Origin: an uncultured Eubacteriales bacterium
GTDB taxonomy: Bacteria > Bacillota > Clostridia > Oscillospirales > Acutalibacteraceae
Assembly (NCBI GenBank): GCA_934486915.1
Contig: CAKSRC010000001.1
Span: 40,734 to 104,733, forward strand
Direction: 5' to 3'
Length of the DNA stretch: 64,000 nucleotides
The position numbers were made by a program, and so were the translations under genes. Under the pieces are notes generated by a model. The model was not told the origin of the DNA. It saw only the letters and a list, made by a program, of their open reading frames with translations, and ran no database searches. Positions 8,950 to 17,087 of this stretch are shown here, piece by piece; position 1 is the stretch's first letter; every line of letters begins with the position of its first letter.

Positions 8950-9864
8950 ATGATAGATATATTGATAATAGGTGCCGGAGCAGCAGGTCTAACATCTGCA
9001 ATTTATGCTTTGAGAGCCGGTCTTAAGGTTGTGGTTTTAGATAAATTTATTTATGGCGGGCAAATGGCCATAAGCGATAAAATAGAGAATTATCCCGGTT
9101 TTAAAGAGATAACAGGATATGAATTGGCAGTAAAACTGTATGAACAAGCGATAGAACTTGGGGCAGAGGTTATTTTTGACGAGGTTAATAAGGTCGATTT
9201 TTCAAATGAAATCAAAGTGGTGCATTGTGACCAAAAGACATATGAGTCGAAAGCGGTGATAATTGCCGCAGGAGCCAAACGAAGAAAGTTATCCTGCCCG
9301 GGAGAGGAGGACTTTATTGGAAAAGGGGTATCCTATTGTGCAACATGTGACGGGGCATTTTTTAAAGACAAGGATGTTATAGTAGTTGGGGGCGGCAATA
9401 CGGCGCTTGAGGATGCACTTTACTTGTCCTCTATATGCAAAAAGGTTTATTTAGTTCATAGAAGAAATACGTTTAAGGCTGAGAGGGTGCTGGTAGATTC
9501 CGCAATGAAAAGGGAAAATATCGAAATTATATATGACTCTACGGTTACAAAAATAGAGGGTTCATCTAAGGTTAACAGTGCTGATGTTAAAAATCTAATA
9601 AACGGTAATATAAAGAAATTTCCTATAGATGCAGTATTTGTTTCTATAGGAAACCAACCCGACACCTCTTTTGTAAGGGACATTATAAAGACGGATGATA
9701 GGGGATATATTGAAGCAGCAGAAGATTGCATTTGTTCTGTAAAAGGGGTTTTTGCTGCAGGGGATTGCAGAAAAAAACCTCTCTACCAAATTGTAACTGC
9801 GACAGCTGATGGGGCTGTTGCCGCATTTCAAGCTATAAACTATATACAAAACTTAGAGGATTAA
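8950..9864 (+). CDS. trxB: Thioredoxin reductase (NADPH-dependent, FAD)
   Basis: Flavoenzyme that reduces thioredoxin in the cytoplasm. The FAD-binding GAGAAGL motif is at residues 8-14. The redox-active CATC is near residues 130-133. The second Rossmann motif VVGGGNTALEDAL (about 140-152) is followed by HRRNTFKA, whose arginines suggest NADPH specificity. The C-terminal GVFAAGDCRKKPLYQIVTA motif closes the FAD site. The 304-residue length matches low-molecular-weight TrxB. No thioredoxin gene is adjacent. A terminator follows the stop. Confidence 0.93.
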   Translation: MIDILIIGAGAAGLTSAIYALRAGLKVVVLDKFIYGGQMAISDKIENYPGFKEITGYELAVKLYEQAIELGAEVIFDEVNKVDFSNEIKVVHCDQKTYESKAVIIAAGAKRRKLSCPGEEDFIGKGVSYCATCDGAFFKDKDVIVVGGGNTALEDALYLSSICKKVYLVHRRNTFKAERVLVDSAMKRENIEIIYDSTVTKIEGSSKVNSADVKNLINGNIKKFPIDAVFVSIGNQPDTSFVRDIIKTDDRGYIEAAEDCICSVKGVFAAGDCRKKPLYQIVTATADGAVAAFQAINYIQNLED

Positions 9865-9871
9865 ATAAGGC

Positions 9872-9930
9872 GGGCAGATTAGCAGTTTGGGTACATCAAA
9901 TTGTTGATTTGACTGCCTCTTTTATATTTT
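9872..9930 (+). terminator. Terminator of trxB, overlapping the next promoter
   Basis: GGGCAG (9872-9877) pairs with CTGCCT (9913-9918, one wobble). The enclosed part holds a perfect TCAAAT/ATTTGA hairpin with a 5-nt loop. CTTTTATATTTT follows. The 3' arm also contains the -35 hexamer of the promoter at 9909-9937. Confidence 0.65.
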
Positions 9931-9937
9931 GTATAAT
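9909..9937 (+). promoter_or_regulatory. Near-consensus sigma-A promoter of a structured RNA
   Basis: TTGACT (9909-9914), exactly 17 nt, and a perfect TATAAT (9932-9937). Transcription would begin near 9944. The nearest start codon with a ribosome site is about 240 nt downstream, so the promoter drives the RNA element at 9944-10100 first. Confidence 0.85.
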
Positions 9938-9943
9938 CATGGC

Positions 9944-10100
9944 GCGGATGCCCCGCCTTTTAGGCTGTGGGGTCTATTACATGATTTCAGCGGAAAAACT
10001 AACCTCCAACTGAAGCTCTGAGGAGTTAACGATCCCTTTGTATTGCTTGAAATTTGTCTCAATCTCTGATTCTTGCAAGCAAAGCAGAGTGTTGTTCCGA
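9944..10100 (+). ncRNA. Structured non-coding RNA, possibly of the raiA-motif class
   Basis: No ORF fits this region, yet it follows an excellent promoter and contains many compatible pairings. A 5' hairpin has CCCCGCC (9951-9957) paired with GGC-TGT-GGGG (9963-9972, TGT bulged). TTCAG (9986-9990) pairs with CTGAA (10010-10014). CGGAAAAAC (9991-9999) pairs with GTTGTTCCG (10091-10099) at 8 of 9 positions. TAACCTCC (10000-10007) pairs with GGAGTTA (10022-10028) with one bulge. TTGCTTG (10043-10049) pairs exactly with CAAGCAA (10076-10082). CTCTG (10064-10068) pairs with CAGAG (10085-10089). Several of these interlock as pseudoknots. The GC content is far above that of the flanks. Phrases such as CTGAAGCTCTGAGGAGTTA remind me of the Clostridia raiA-motif RNA, but this is memory, not a search. 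The 3' end is uncertain because no terminator follows. Confidence 0.7.
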
Positions 10101-10184
10101 TTTAAATGATTAAATAAAAAAATATATAGAAATTAAAGTGAAAAATCCTTATAATTTAAATATAAAGTTTTTTAAGGAGTTTTT

Positions 10185-10451
10185 ATGATGATGTGGTTAA
10201 GTGTTATAGCTTCTCTTGTATGTTTTGCAGTTGCAACTGTTCTGTTTGCCCCGGCCCTTAGATATTACCCATTTTATAGGCCACTTGCTTTATATTTTAT
10301 ATTTCAAGGATTGTGGATGATATTAAATTGGGGAGTTGGCGAGTTATTTGCAGACGGTACATTTATGATATTAGTTGAATACGTTGGAAGCATAGTGTTT
10401 GCGGGGTATTTGGCGTATAGGCTATATAATTCATCTAAAAAGGGTGAATAA
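10185..10451 (+). CDS. Small three-helix membrane protein, function unknown
   Basis: An 88-residue protein that I do not recognise. Hydrophobic segments lie at about residues 3-23, 33-51 and 60-80, separated by short polar turns, with a charged SSKKGE tail. Its aromatic and glycine content suggests a compact membrane protein. A TTAAGGAG site precedes the ATG. It begins about 85 nt after the structured RNA, and a possible weak promoter (TATAAT at 10150-10155, poor -35) lies between. It could therefore be transcribed alone or as read-through from the RNA promoter. A terminator follows the stop by about 45 nt. Confidence 0.7.
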   Translation: MMMWLSVIASLVCFAVATVLFAPALRYYPFYRPLALYFIFQGLWMILNWGVGELFADGTFMILVEYVGSIVFAGYLAYRLYNSSKKGE

Positions 10452-10494
10452 TATTAAGTAAAGGCTAAATTAACGGTATAAGCTTAAGTCTATT

Positions 10495-10534
10495 AAACAA
10501 ACTCTCGATTATTTATTGGGGGTTTGTTTTTGTT
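10495..10534 (+). terminator. Intrinsic terminator after the small membrane protein
   Basis: AAACAAAC then TCTC (10495-10506) pairs with GGGG then GTTTGTTT (10518-10529), with two G-T wobbles, followed by a T-rich run. Confidence 0.85.
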
Positions 10535-10568
10535 TATTTATTTTGAGCTTTTATGGTATTGATAATTG

Positions 10569-10577
10569 TGGTATAAT
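10569..10577 (+). promoter_or_regulatory. Extended -10 promoter of gltX-glnS
   Basis: TGGTATAAT is a perfect TGN-TATAAT extended -10 element about 35 nt before gltX. No good -35 hexamer is visible, as is common for extended -10 promoters. No T-box-like leader is present. Confidence 0.6.
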
Positions 10578-10612
10578 TAAAAAAATATTATAAAATTAGG
10601 AAAGGTGTTTTT

Positions 10613-12088
10613 ATGTCTTACGATAAAGTTAGAACTAGATATGCTCCAAGTCCAACAGGATTTATGCATATAGGTAATTTAAGAACGGCGCTTTATGAGT
10701 ACTTAATAGCGAAATCTCAAAAAGGGGATTTTGTTCTTAGAATAGAGGATACTGACCAAGAAAGGCTTGTCGATGGTGCTGTTGATATAATTTACAGTAC
10801 TCTTGATAAGGTTGGATTAAAACATGACGAAGGCCCGGATATAGGCGGAAAATACGGACCATATATCCAAAGCCAAAGAATGGATATATATAAGCCTTAT
10901 GCTGAAAGGCTTGTAAAGGAAGGAAAGGCTTATTACTGCTTTTGTACAAAGGAAAGGCTCGATTTAATAAGGGAAAAATTTGAAGAAAACGGTGATGTAG
11001 GCGGATACGATAGGCACTGCAGGGATTTACCTCAAGAAGAGGTGGATAGGCTTTTATCTGAAGGAACTCCTTATGTAATTAGGCAAAAGGTACCTTTAGA
11101 TGGGACTACTACTTTCCACGATGCGGTATTTGGAACTATTAGTGTTGAAAATAAGGAAATCCAAGACCAAATTTTATTAAAGGCTGACGGCTATCCTACC
11201 TATAACTTTGCAAATGTTATAGATGACCATCTTATGAACATAACTCACGTGGTTAGAGGTTCAGAGTATCTTTCTTCCACCCCTAAGTATAATCTTCTAT
11301 ATGAAGCATTTGGATGGGAAATACCAACATATATACATTTACCTTTGATAATGGGTAAAAATGAAGATGGTACGGTTTCAAAACTTTCTAAACGCCATGG
11401 TGCTACAAGCTTTGAAGATTTATGCAATGACGGATATTTGCCTGAGGCTATCATAAACTATATTGCACTTTTAGGCTGGTGTCCAAAAGATAACGAAGAG
11501 ATTTTTACTTTAAGTGAGCTATGCGATAAATTTTCAATTGATTGTATAAGCAAATCGCCTGCGATATTTGATTATGATAAATTAAATTGGTTTAACAGTG
11601 AATACATCAAAAATTTATCGGACGATGAATTTACTAAGTTGGCTATGCCATACTTTAAGAAGGCTATACCTCAAAAAGACCTTCAGTTTGAGAAGTTTGC
11701 AGCAATTTTGAAGAAAAGGGTTGTCAAGCTTACCGATATACCTGAAATGATAGGATTTTTTAATGAACTACCTTCATATGATGTAGATATTTTCGTAAAT
11801 AAGAAAAGTAAAACTAATTTAGAAAATTCATATGCTATGTTGGGACAAGCTATTAAAATATTAGAAAATCTAGAGTCATGGGATCATGACAGTATACATG
11901 ATGCTTTAATAAACCTTGCAAAAGAACAAGAGGTTAAGAATGGAACTGTTATGTGGCCTGTTAGAATTGCAGCTTCAGGTCAAGCGGTTACACCCGGTGG
12001 AGCTATAGAAATTTTAGACATTTTAGGTAAAGAGGAATCCTTGAGAAGACTTAAAATAGGCCTTTCAAAACTGGAAAATAATAATTAA
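10613..12088 (+). CDS. gltX: Glutamyl-tRNA synthetase
   Basis: Class Ib aminoacyl-tRNA synthetase that charges tRNA-Glu in the cytoplasm. The catalytic Rossmann domain starts with the HIGN form of the HIGH motif (residues 18-21), and the KMSKS-type loop is KLSKR (about 257-261). The remaining roughly 200 residues form the anticodon-binding helical domains. The 491-residue length is normal for a discriminating bacterial GluRS. The ATG is preceded by AGGAAAGGTG. It is directly followed by glnS, 13 nt downstream, so the two related synthetases form one transcript. Confidence 0.97.
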   Translation: MSYDKVRTRYAPSPTGFMHIGNLRTALYEYLIAKSQKGDFVLRIEDTDQERLVDGAVDIIYSTLDKVGLKHDEGPDIGGKYGPYIQSQRMDIYKPYAERLVKEGKAYYCFCTKERLDLIREKFEENGDVGGYDRHCRDLPQEEVDRLLSEGTPYVIRQKVPLDGTTTFHDAVFGTISVENKEIQDQILLKADGYPTYNFANVIDDHLMNITHVVRGSEYLSSTPKYNLLYEAFGWEIPTYIHLPLIMGKNEDGTVSKLSKRHGATSFEDLCNDGYLPEAIINYIALLGWCPKDNEEIFTLSELCDKFSIDCISKSPAIFDYDKLNWFNSEYIKNLSDDEFTKLAMPYFKKAIPQKDLQFEKFAAILKKRVVKLTDIPEMIGFFNELPSYDVDIFVNKKSKTNLENSYAMLGQAIKILENLESWDHDSIHDALINLAKEQEVKNGTVMWPVRIAASGQAVTPGGAIEILDILGKEESLRRLKIGLSKLENNN

Positions 12089-12101
12089 GCAGGTGAATCA
12101 T

Positions 12102-13784
12102 ATGGCAGAAGAAATAAAAGAAGTTGATCATGATGAAAACAGCAATTTTATACATGAGATAATAAAAAAAGAATTGCAGGAAGGCCAAAGGGTATATGGT
12201 AAAAAGATCCATACACGTTTCCCGCCGGAACCTAATGGATACCTTCATATAGGGCACGCAAAGGCTATTTGCATAAACTTTGATACGGCTAAAAAGTTTA
12301 ATGGAGTATGCCATCTTAGAATGGACGATACAAATCCTACCAAGGAAGATGTAGAGTATGTAGATGCTATAAAAGAGGACATTAAATGGTTAGGGTTTGA
12401 TTGGGAAGACAAATTTTTCTATGCATCTCAATTTTTTGATGATATGTATGAGATAGCTAAGAAGCTAATAAGGGAAGGTAAGGCTTATGTATGTGAGCTT
12501 TCAGCCGATGAAGTGCGTCAAAATAGAGGGGATCTTAAAAATCCTGCCGTAAGCCCATATAGAGACAGGCCTATAGAAGAGAGTTTAGATCTTTTTGAGA
12601 GAATGAAAAACGGAGAATTTCCCGATGGAAAAATGACCCTAAGAGCTAAGATAGACTTAGCTTCGGGTAATTTTAATATGAGGGATCCGGTTATATATAG
12701 GATTAACCATATGACGCATCACAAAACGGGCAACAAATGGTGTATATATCCAATGTACGATTTTGCACATCCTATAGAGGATGCAATGGAGGGAATTACA
12801 CATTCTCTTTGTTCACTTGAATTTGAGGATCATCGTCCATTATATAATTGGGTTGTTGAAAATGTAGATGTACCTATAAAACCAAGGCAGATAGAGTTTG
12901 CAAGGCTTGGAATTAACTATACGGTCATGAGCAAACGAAAACTAAGAGAGCTTGTTGAAAAAGGCTATGTAGATGGGTGGGATGACCCAAGAATGCCAAC
13001 TTTATGTGGTCTTAGAAGAAGAGGCTATACTCCAAACTCCATTAAGAACTTTTGCCAAAGGATAGGGGTTTCTAAGGTTATAAGTACCGTTGAATACTCA
13101 TTTTTGGAACATTGTTTAAGAGAAGACTTAAATGAAAGTGCTCAAAGAGTAATGGCAGTTTTAGACCCGATTAAACTTATTATAACTAATTATCCTGAGG
13201 ATAAGGTAGAGGAATTTGAGGTTGAAAATAACCCTAACCGTCCGGAAGACGGCACAAGGACTGTTACCTTTTCAAGAGAGCTTTATATTGAGGCTGATGA
13301 CTTTATGGAAGAGCCTGTAAAGAAATATTTTAGGCTTTATCCGGGAAATGAAGTTAGGTTAAAAACAACTTATATTGTAAAGTGTACAGGCTGCAAAAAG
13401 GATGAAAACGGAAAGGTTGTTGAAGTTTATGCAGAATATGATCCTCTTTCGAGAGGCGGCGTATCTCCCGACGGAAGAAAGGTTAGAGGAACTATACATT
13501 GGGCTGATGCTAAAAACTGTCTTGATGCAGAGGTAAGGCTTTATAGTAACTTATTTACTGTTCCGGATCCTGATGCTGCGGACAAGAATTTTATAGACTT
13601 CATTAATAAAGACTCGTTGAAAGTATTAAAAAATTGCAAGGTAGAACCTTCATTAAAAGATGCCAAGGCACCAGCTCATTTTCAATTTATGAGAAAAGGT
13701 TATTTTTGCATTGATTCTAAGGACAGCACTCCTGAAAAATTGGTGTTTAACAGAGCAGTATCCTTAAAGGACAGCTTTAAGTAA
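12102..13784 (+). CDS. glnS: Glutaminyl-tRNA synthetase
   Basis: Class Ib synthetase that charges tRNA-Gln directly. [15 protein letters not shown] carries HIGH at about residues 48-51. [10 protein letters not shown] follows, and VMSKRKL is the KMSKS loop. The C-terminal half is the beta-barrel anticodon-binding region expected for GlnRS and absent from bacterial GluRS. I take the ATG at 12102 because AGGTGA is about 6 nt upstream; the in-frame GTG at 12093 overlaps that site. Length is 560 residues. A GlnRS means Gln-tRNA need not come only from GatCAB transamidation, the route many Firmicutes rely on. Confidence 0.97.
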   Translation: MAEEIKEVDHDENSNFIHEIIKKELQEGQRVYGKKIHTRFPPEPNGYLHIGHAKAICINFDTAKKFNGVCHLRMDDTNPTKEDVEYVDAIKEDIKWLGFDWEDKFFYASQFFDDMYEIAKKLIREGKAYVCELSADEVRQNRGDLKNPAVSPYRDRPIEESLDLFERMKNGEFPDGKMTLRAKIDLASGNFNMRDPVIYRINHMTHHKTGNKWCIYPMYDFAHPIEDAMEGITHSLCSLEFEDHRPLYNWVVENVDVPIKPRQIEFARLGINYTVMSKRKLRELVEKGYVDGWDDPRMPTLCGLRRRGYTPNSIKNFCQRIGVSKVISTVEYSFLEHCLREDLNESAQRVMAVLDPIKLIITNYPEDKVEEFEVENNPNRPEDGTRTVTFSRELYIEADDFMEEPVKKYFRLYPGNEVRLKTTYIVKCTGCKKDENGKVVEVYAEYDPLSRGGVSPDGRKVRGTIHWADAKNCLDAEVRLYSNLFTVPDPDAADKNFIDFINKDSLKVLKNCKVEPSLKDAKAPAHFQFMRKGYFCIDSKDSTPEKLVFNRAVSLKDSFK

Positions 13785-13796
13785 TATAAAAATTAA

Positions 13797-13862
13797 AAAG
13801 TGCATCGAAAATGTCAGATCCAATATATTGATCTTAGCATTTAATGATGCACTTTATATTTT
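13797..13862. terminator. Bidirectional terminator between glnS and spoVT
   Basis: AAAGTGCATC (13797-13806) and its exact complement (13846-13855) enclose a second weaker inner pairing (GATC/GATC). T-rich sequence lies on the plus-strand side and A-rich sequence before the stem, so it can serve both convergent genes. Confidence 0.8.
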
Positions 13863-13875
13863 TGATAGAAAATAA

Positions 13876-14418
13876 TTATTCCTCTATTTGTTTTCCCAAA
13901 AAAGACGCTGCAGTTTGGGCTAATTTAATTTCAGTATCTGTTGGAGCACCGCCTGAATCATTGGAAAGCATTATAACTGCCCCTGTTACGTCACCGGATG
14001 CTATGATGGGATATGCAATAACTGCCGACTTATCAATTCCCTCTACAGGCTGGATATAATTATTTGATTTTTTATCGGCAATGAAGTTTTTTCTTGATTC
14101 CATTAGATCTTCCAATGGTGAGGTTATACGCCTTTCCATATACTCTTTTTTGGATATTCCTGCTACTGCAACTATATGGTCCCTGTCACAAATAAGTGTT
14201 GGCAATCCCGATACTTTTGCAAGTACTTCTGCGTATTGTCCTGCAAATGGGGAAAGCTCACCAATTGGAGAATACTTTTTAAAAATAACTTCTCCGTTGG
14301 CAGCTGTATAAATTTCAAGAGGATCTCCTTCTCTTATTCTTAGGGTTCTCCTAATTTCTTTTGGTATTACTACTCTGCCAAGATCATCTATTCTTCTTAC
14401 TATTCCTGTTGCTTTCAT
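13876..14418 (-). CDS. spoVT: Stage V sporulation protein T, AbrB/GAF transcriptional regulator
   Basis: Sporulation regulator that in Bacillus tunes sigma-G-dependent forespore genes. The N-terminal AbrB-type swapped-hairpin DNA-binding domain (about residues 1-50) reads GIVRRIDDLGRVVIPKEIRR. The C-terminal part (about 55-178) is a GAF-like sensor domain. The 180-residue length matches SpoVT, which is much longer than AbrB. AAAGGAG precedes the ATG. It lies 72 nt after the XRE regulator gene on the same strand and may be partly cotranscribed with it. No confident forespore-type promoter was identified. Confidence 0.95.
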   Translation of the reverse strand: MKATGIVRRIDDLGRVVIPKEIRRTLRIREGDPLEIYTAANGEVIFKKYSPIGELSPFAGQYAEVLAKVSGLPTLICDRDHIVAVAGISKKEYMERRITSPLEDLMESRKNFIADKKSNNYIQPVEGIDKSAVIAYPIIASGDVTGAVIMLSNDSGGAPTDTEIKLAQTAASFLGKQIEE

Positions 14419-14490
14419 ATATATAAATCTCCTTTAATTTTAATGTTTACATAGTTAGTTTTTACAAGTGATAAGTGATTATGCAATTTT

Positions 14491-14715
14491 TTAAACAAAT
14501 AATTCATCAAAAGGAATATTTAAAATTTCTTTTATAGATTTTAATTCATCTATATAAATATGGCGCTGACCAACTTCCATTTTTGCAATGGTACTCCTTG
14601 TAATGTCACAGCCATTTACTTGAAGTTTGATGGCAAGCTGTTCTTGTGTTATTCCTTTGATGTTTCTAAGTGCTTTGATATTTTGACCTACCATTTTTTC
14701 ATATTTTATATCCAT
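14491..14715 (-). CDS. Small XRE-family helix-turn-helix regulator
   Basis: A 74-residue DNA-binding protein consisting almost only of one Cro/C1-type HTH domain. NIKALRNIKGITQEQLA contains the first two helices, ITRSTIAKMEVGQRH the recognition helix and turn, and FDELF a typical end. The AAAGG site is upstream of the ATG. It sits on the edge of a divergent region that holds a promoter overlapped by a 12-bp dyad (14778-14809), a plausible operator for this or another regulator. The target genes are unknown. Confidence 0.88.
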   Translation of the reverse strand: MDIKYEKMVGQNIKALRNIKGITQEQLAIKLQVNGCDITRSTIAKMEVGQRHIYIDELKSIKEILNIPFDELFV

Positions 14716-14750
14716 AAATAAAGCCTTTCTACAGCAAGAGACAAATTCAC

Positions 14751-14779
14751 TTGACTTTATTGTATTTCCGTGTTAATAT
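14751..14779 (+). promoter_or_regulatory. Sigma-A promoter, plus strand, product unclear
   Basis: TTGACT (14751-14756), 17 nt, TAATAT (14774-14779). Its start site would fall near 14786, inside an inverted repeat. The DUF1292 gene has its own closer promoter, so this one either gives a long leader for that gene or a separate short RNA. Confidence 0.6.
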
Positions 14780-14809
14780 TTATTTGCACTTATATGGGTG
14801 CAAATAAAT
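14778..14809. promoter_or_regulatory. 12-bp dyad overlapping the -10 element, candidate operator
   Basis: ATTTATTTGCAC (14778-14789) and its exact complement (14798-14809) are separated by 8 nt. The left arm covers the end of the -10 and the start site of the plus-strand promoter, a classical repressor position. It could also be a 5' RNA hairpin. The rest of the 14716-15056 gap is AT-rich without a credible gene. Confidence 0.5.
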
Positions 14810-14996
14810 GTGGAGATATTTCAAGTTTATTGTATTATATCTATTTTTTGTATAAATATTGGTTTGATTTTAGTGCTGTTTATATATTTATTCCTTAAAT
14901 ATACTATATTTATACATTCAATATTTGCTAAAGTTATAGTTTATGGCGCTTTGTGATTATCATCATATTATTATATTAATTATGCTAATATTTGTA

Positions 14997-15025
14997 TTGA
15001 CTAATTTTTGATATAACGGTACAAT
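14997..15025 (+). promoter_or_regulatory. Sigma-A promoter of the DUF1292 gene
   Basis: TTGACT (14997-15002), exactly 17 nt, and TACAAT (15020-15025), with a start site about 25 nt before the ATG at 15057. Confidence 0.75.
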
Positions 15026-15056
15026 ATTAATATTATGATAAAAAGAGGTGCAGTTA

Positions 15057-15368
15057 ATGGATAACGAATTTGCAGCAGATTTAATAACCCTTGTTGATGA
15101 AGAGGGGACAGAGCATGAATTTGAAATTCTTGATGTAATAGAGAATGATGAAGGTTGTTTCTTTGCTTTAGCTCCGACTTTTGAGTTGCAAGAAAAAGAT
15201 GTTGATTTCTCAGGAACATATTTTATATTTGAAGAAATTGAATCTGACGGAGAAAAGCAGCTTGCAGAAGTAGAAGATGATATTCTTTTAGATAAGCTCG
15301 CAGAACAATTTGAAAAAAGATTTGAAGAACTTTATGATATAGATGAAGACGATCAAATAAAACAATAA
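15057..15368 (+). CDS. DUF1292 (YrzB-like) acidic protein
   Basis: A 103-residue, strongly acidic cytoplasmic protein of the uncharacterised DUF1292 family, recognised by TLVDEEGTEHEFEILDVIE near the N terminus and the repeated beta-strand plus acidic loop pattern, ending in an EED-rich helix. In many Clostridia members occur near alaS and a Holliday-junction resolvase gene, but not here. I choose the ATG at 15057, 7 nt after AGAGGTG; the in-frame GTG at 15048 overlaps that ribosome site. It has its own promoter and terminator. Confidence 0.82.
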   Translation: MDNEFAADLITLVDEEGTEHEFEILDVIENDEGCFFALAPTFELQEKDVDFSGTYFIFEEIESDGEKQLAEVEDDILLDKLAEQFEKRFEELYDIDEDDQIKQ

Positions 15369-15377
15369 TTTTTATAG

Positions 15378-15420
15378 GCTGCGGTTTTGTATTGTGTTGC
15401 AAAACAGCAGCTTGTTTTTA
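15378..15420 (+). terminator. Terminator of the DUF1292 gene
   Basis: GCTGC (15378-15382) plus GTTTTGT (15384-15390) pair with GCAAAAC (15399-15405) plus GCAGC (15407-15411) around one mismatch, followed by TTGTTTTTATTT. Confidence 0.85.
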
Positions 15421-15507
15421 TTTATTTAAAAATATTGCAAAAGTTATCTTATATGTGATAAAATAAGATTATGTTAGCTTGAGATTTTGTGTTGAAAGAG
15501 GGACATT

Positions 15508-16095
15508 ATGAATTATAAAGAAGAATTTATAAGAATTTATGAATCAGAAATACATAGAGAAGGTTCTAAAGAGCTTTTAGAATGGCTTAAAAAAACAGAC
15601 TTTTTTACGGCACCTGCCAGTACTAAGTTTCATTGCGCTTGTGAGAGCGGACTTGTTAGGCATAGTGTTGGAGTATATAATGTCTTAATGAAAAAACATT
15701 TTGATAGCGAAATCGACAATAGGGAAAGCTTTGCAATATGTGCTCTTTTACACGATTTATGTAAGGCTCAATTTTATAAGGTATCCACAAGAAATGTTAA
15801 AAATGAACAGACAGGTGCTTGGGAAAAGCAGCCGTTTTATATGGTGGAGGACGTATTCCCATATGGCCATGGCGAAAAATCAGTTTTTTTGATTGAAAGG
15901 TTTATGCGACTTAAAACGAGTGAAGCCATGGCTATAAGATGGCATATGGGTGGATTTGATGAATCCGCAAAGGGTGGATCATTTGCGATTAGCGTTGCTT
16001 ACGATAAATATCCATTGGCAGTAAAACTCCATATTTCAGATTTGGAGTCTACATATATAGGAGAACAGCGCACATCTGCTGTTAATAAAAGATAA
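15508..16095 (+). CDS. HD-domain phosphohydrolase-like protein
   Basis: A 195-residue protein with an HD metal-dependent phosphohydrolase core: a first histidine in GLVRHSV (about residues 50-56), HD in LLHDLCK (about 81-87), and later histidines in FPYGHGEKS and RWHMGG. Family enzymes hydrolyse nucleotides or phosphoesters, but the substrate is not deducible here. The sequence resembles stand-alone HD proteins of Clostridia. Promoter-like TTGCAA, 18 nt, TAAAAT lies about 60 nt upstream. It is followed at 23 nt by the glycosyltransferase-like gene, so they probably share a transcript. Confidence 0.78.
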   Translation: MNYKEEFIRIYESEIHREGSKELLEWLKKTDFFTAPASTKFHCACESGLVRHSVGVYNVLMKKHFDSEIDNRESFAICALLHDLCKAQFYKVSTRNVKNEQTGAWEKQPFYMVEDVFPYGHGEKSVFLIERFMRLKTSEAMAIRWHMGGFDESAKGGSFAISVAYDKYPLAVKLHISDLESTYIGEQRTSAVNKR

Positions 16096-16118
16096 GTTAC
16101 AAAGAAAGAAGTTTAATA

Positions 16119-17066
16119 ATGACTAATGCAGATATTTCAATTATTATTCCAATGAAAAACTTGGAGAATAAAATATCATCGATTTTAATGGCAGTTTCTG
16201 CTGATTGTTGTAATTTTAATGCTGAGTTTATAATAGTAGACATGGGATCATCAGATTCGTGTGTTTTGGAAGCTTTATCTATAATAAAAGATCTTGATTT
16301 AAATGGAACGGTTATTCAAAACGGCAGCTGTAATTTGGCGGAAGCTTTAAATACGGGAGTATATAAATCTTGTGGCAAGTATGTAACCTTTCTCTTTCCG
16401 GATAGGATTTACTACAACTATATTTATGAATATATTAAAAATGATGAATTTCCTGATTATGATATTATTTTTTCATATATGTTTGAAGGAGAAAAAAGGA
16501 CACCACATAATTTAATTAATTCATCAAGCGGCAAAGATGTTTTGGAAAGCTATTTAAAGGGTAATATAAAAATAGATATTGCGGCTGTTTTAGTAAATAG
16601 AGATTTTATCATTAAAAGTAAGATACAATTTTATGAAGATCTTAACTGCGATAATTTAGAGGCTTTTGTTATAAATATATTGCTTAAGACCGATAATATA
16701 AAAATATCGGATTATAGACTTAAGCGATATGAAAAATACGAGGTACCTAAATACATAGATTTAAAGGTATCATCATGTTTGGATGAGATAGAGTCGATTT
16801 TAAGGTTAAGGGAACAGGCCTTATACTTATACGATAAGAAAGACTATTTAAATGAACTTTTTACATATCAAAAGGTTCCTATGATTGTCATGAAGTGTAT
16901 AGATGAGCTGCTTAAGGGAAATTTGAGCTATCGTGGTGTTAAGAAGATTTTAAGGCTAAAAGAGTATGATAAACTTTTGGTGTTCAATAAAGTTACTGAT
17001 AAAAAATTAAAAAGGTCAATAAAAAGGTGGAAATATACACCGCTTTATTATCTAAGAAAAAAATAA
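16119..17066 (+). CDS. Glycosyltransferase family 2-like protein, atypical
   Basis: A 315-residue protein whose first 110 residues match a GT-A nucleotide-sugar-binding fold: SIIIPMKN at the start, VDMGSSDS after strand 3, and LAEALNTGVYKSCGKYVTFLFPDRI where family 2 enzymes keep their DxD. Here the DxD place reads PDR, so the metal-binding motif is degenerate and activity is uncertain. The C-terminal 150 residues are helical and lysine-rich, with no TM helix. The ribosome site is weak. It sits between an HD hydrolase and uracil-DNA glycosylase; no polysaccharide cluster surrounds it, so the acceptor is unknown. Confidence 0.68.
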   Translation: MTNADISIIIPMKNLENKISSILMAVSADCCNFNAEFIIVDMGSSDSCVLEALSIIKDLDLNGTVIQNGSCNLAEALNTGVYKSCGKYVTFLFPDRIYYNYIYEYIKNDEFPDYDIIFSYMFEGEKRTPHNLINSSSGKDVLESYLKGNIKIDIAAVLVNRDFIIKSKIQFYEDLNCDNLEAFVINILLKTDNIKISDYRLKRYEKYEVPKYIDLKVSSCLDEIESILRLREQALYLYDKKDYLNELFTYQKVPMIVMKCIDELLKGNLSYRGVKKILRLKEYDKLLVFNKVTDKKLKRSIKRWKYTPLYYLRKK

Positions 17067-17087
17067 TTTAGATGAGGTATTATATTT

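Noticed and set aside
9935..9986. Perfect 7-bp repeat AATCATG / CATGATT as part of the RNA fold
   Set aside because: The left arm overlaps the -10 element and would precede the transcription start, so it cannot pair in the RNA.
9944..10100. Assignment of the structured RNA as 6S, SRP RNA, tmRNA or RNase P
   Set aside because: It lacks the long end-to-end hairpin of 6S, the conserved SRP helix 8 sequence and the tmRNA ends, and is too short for RNase P.
14794..14898. A 34-codon hydrophobic frame downstream of the 14751 promoter
   Set aside because: No ribosome site; the ATG lies in the loop of the dyad and only 8 nt from the predicted start. Composition is what AT-rich DNA gives by chance.
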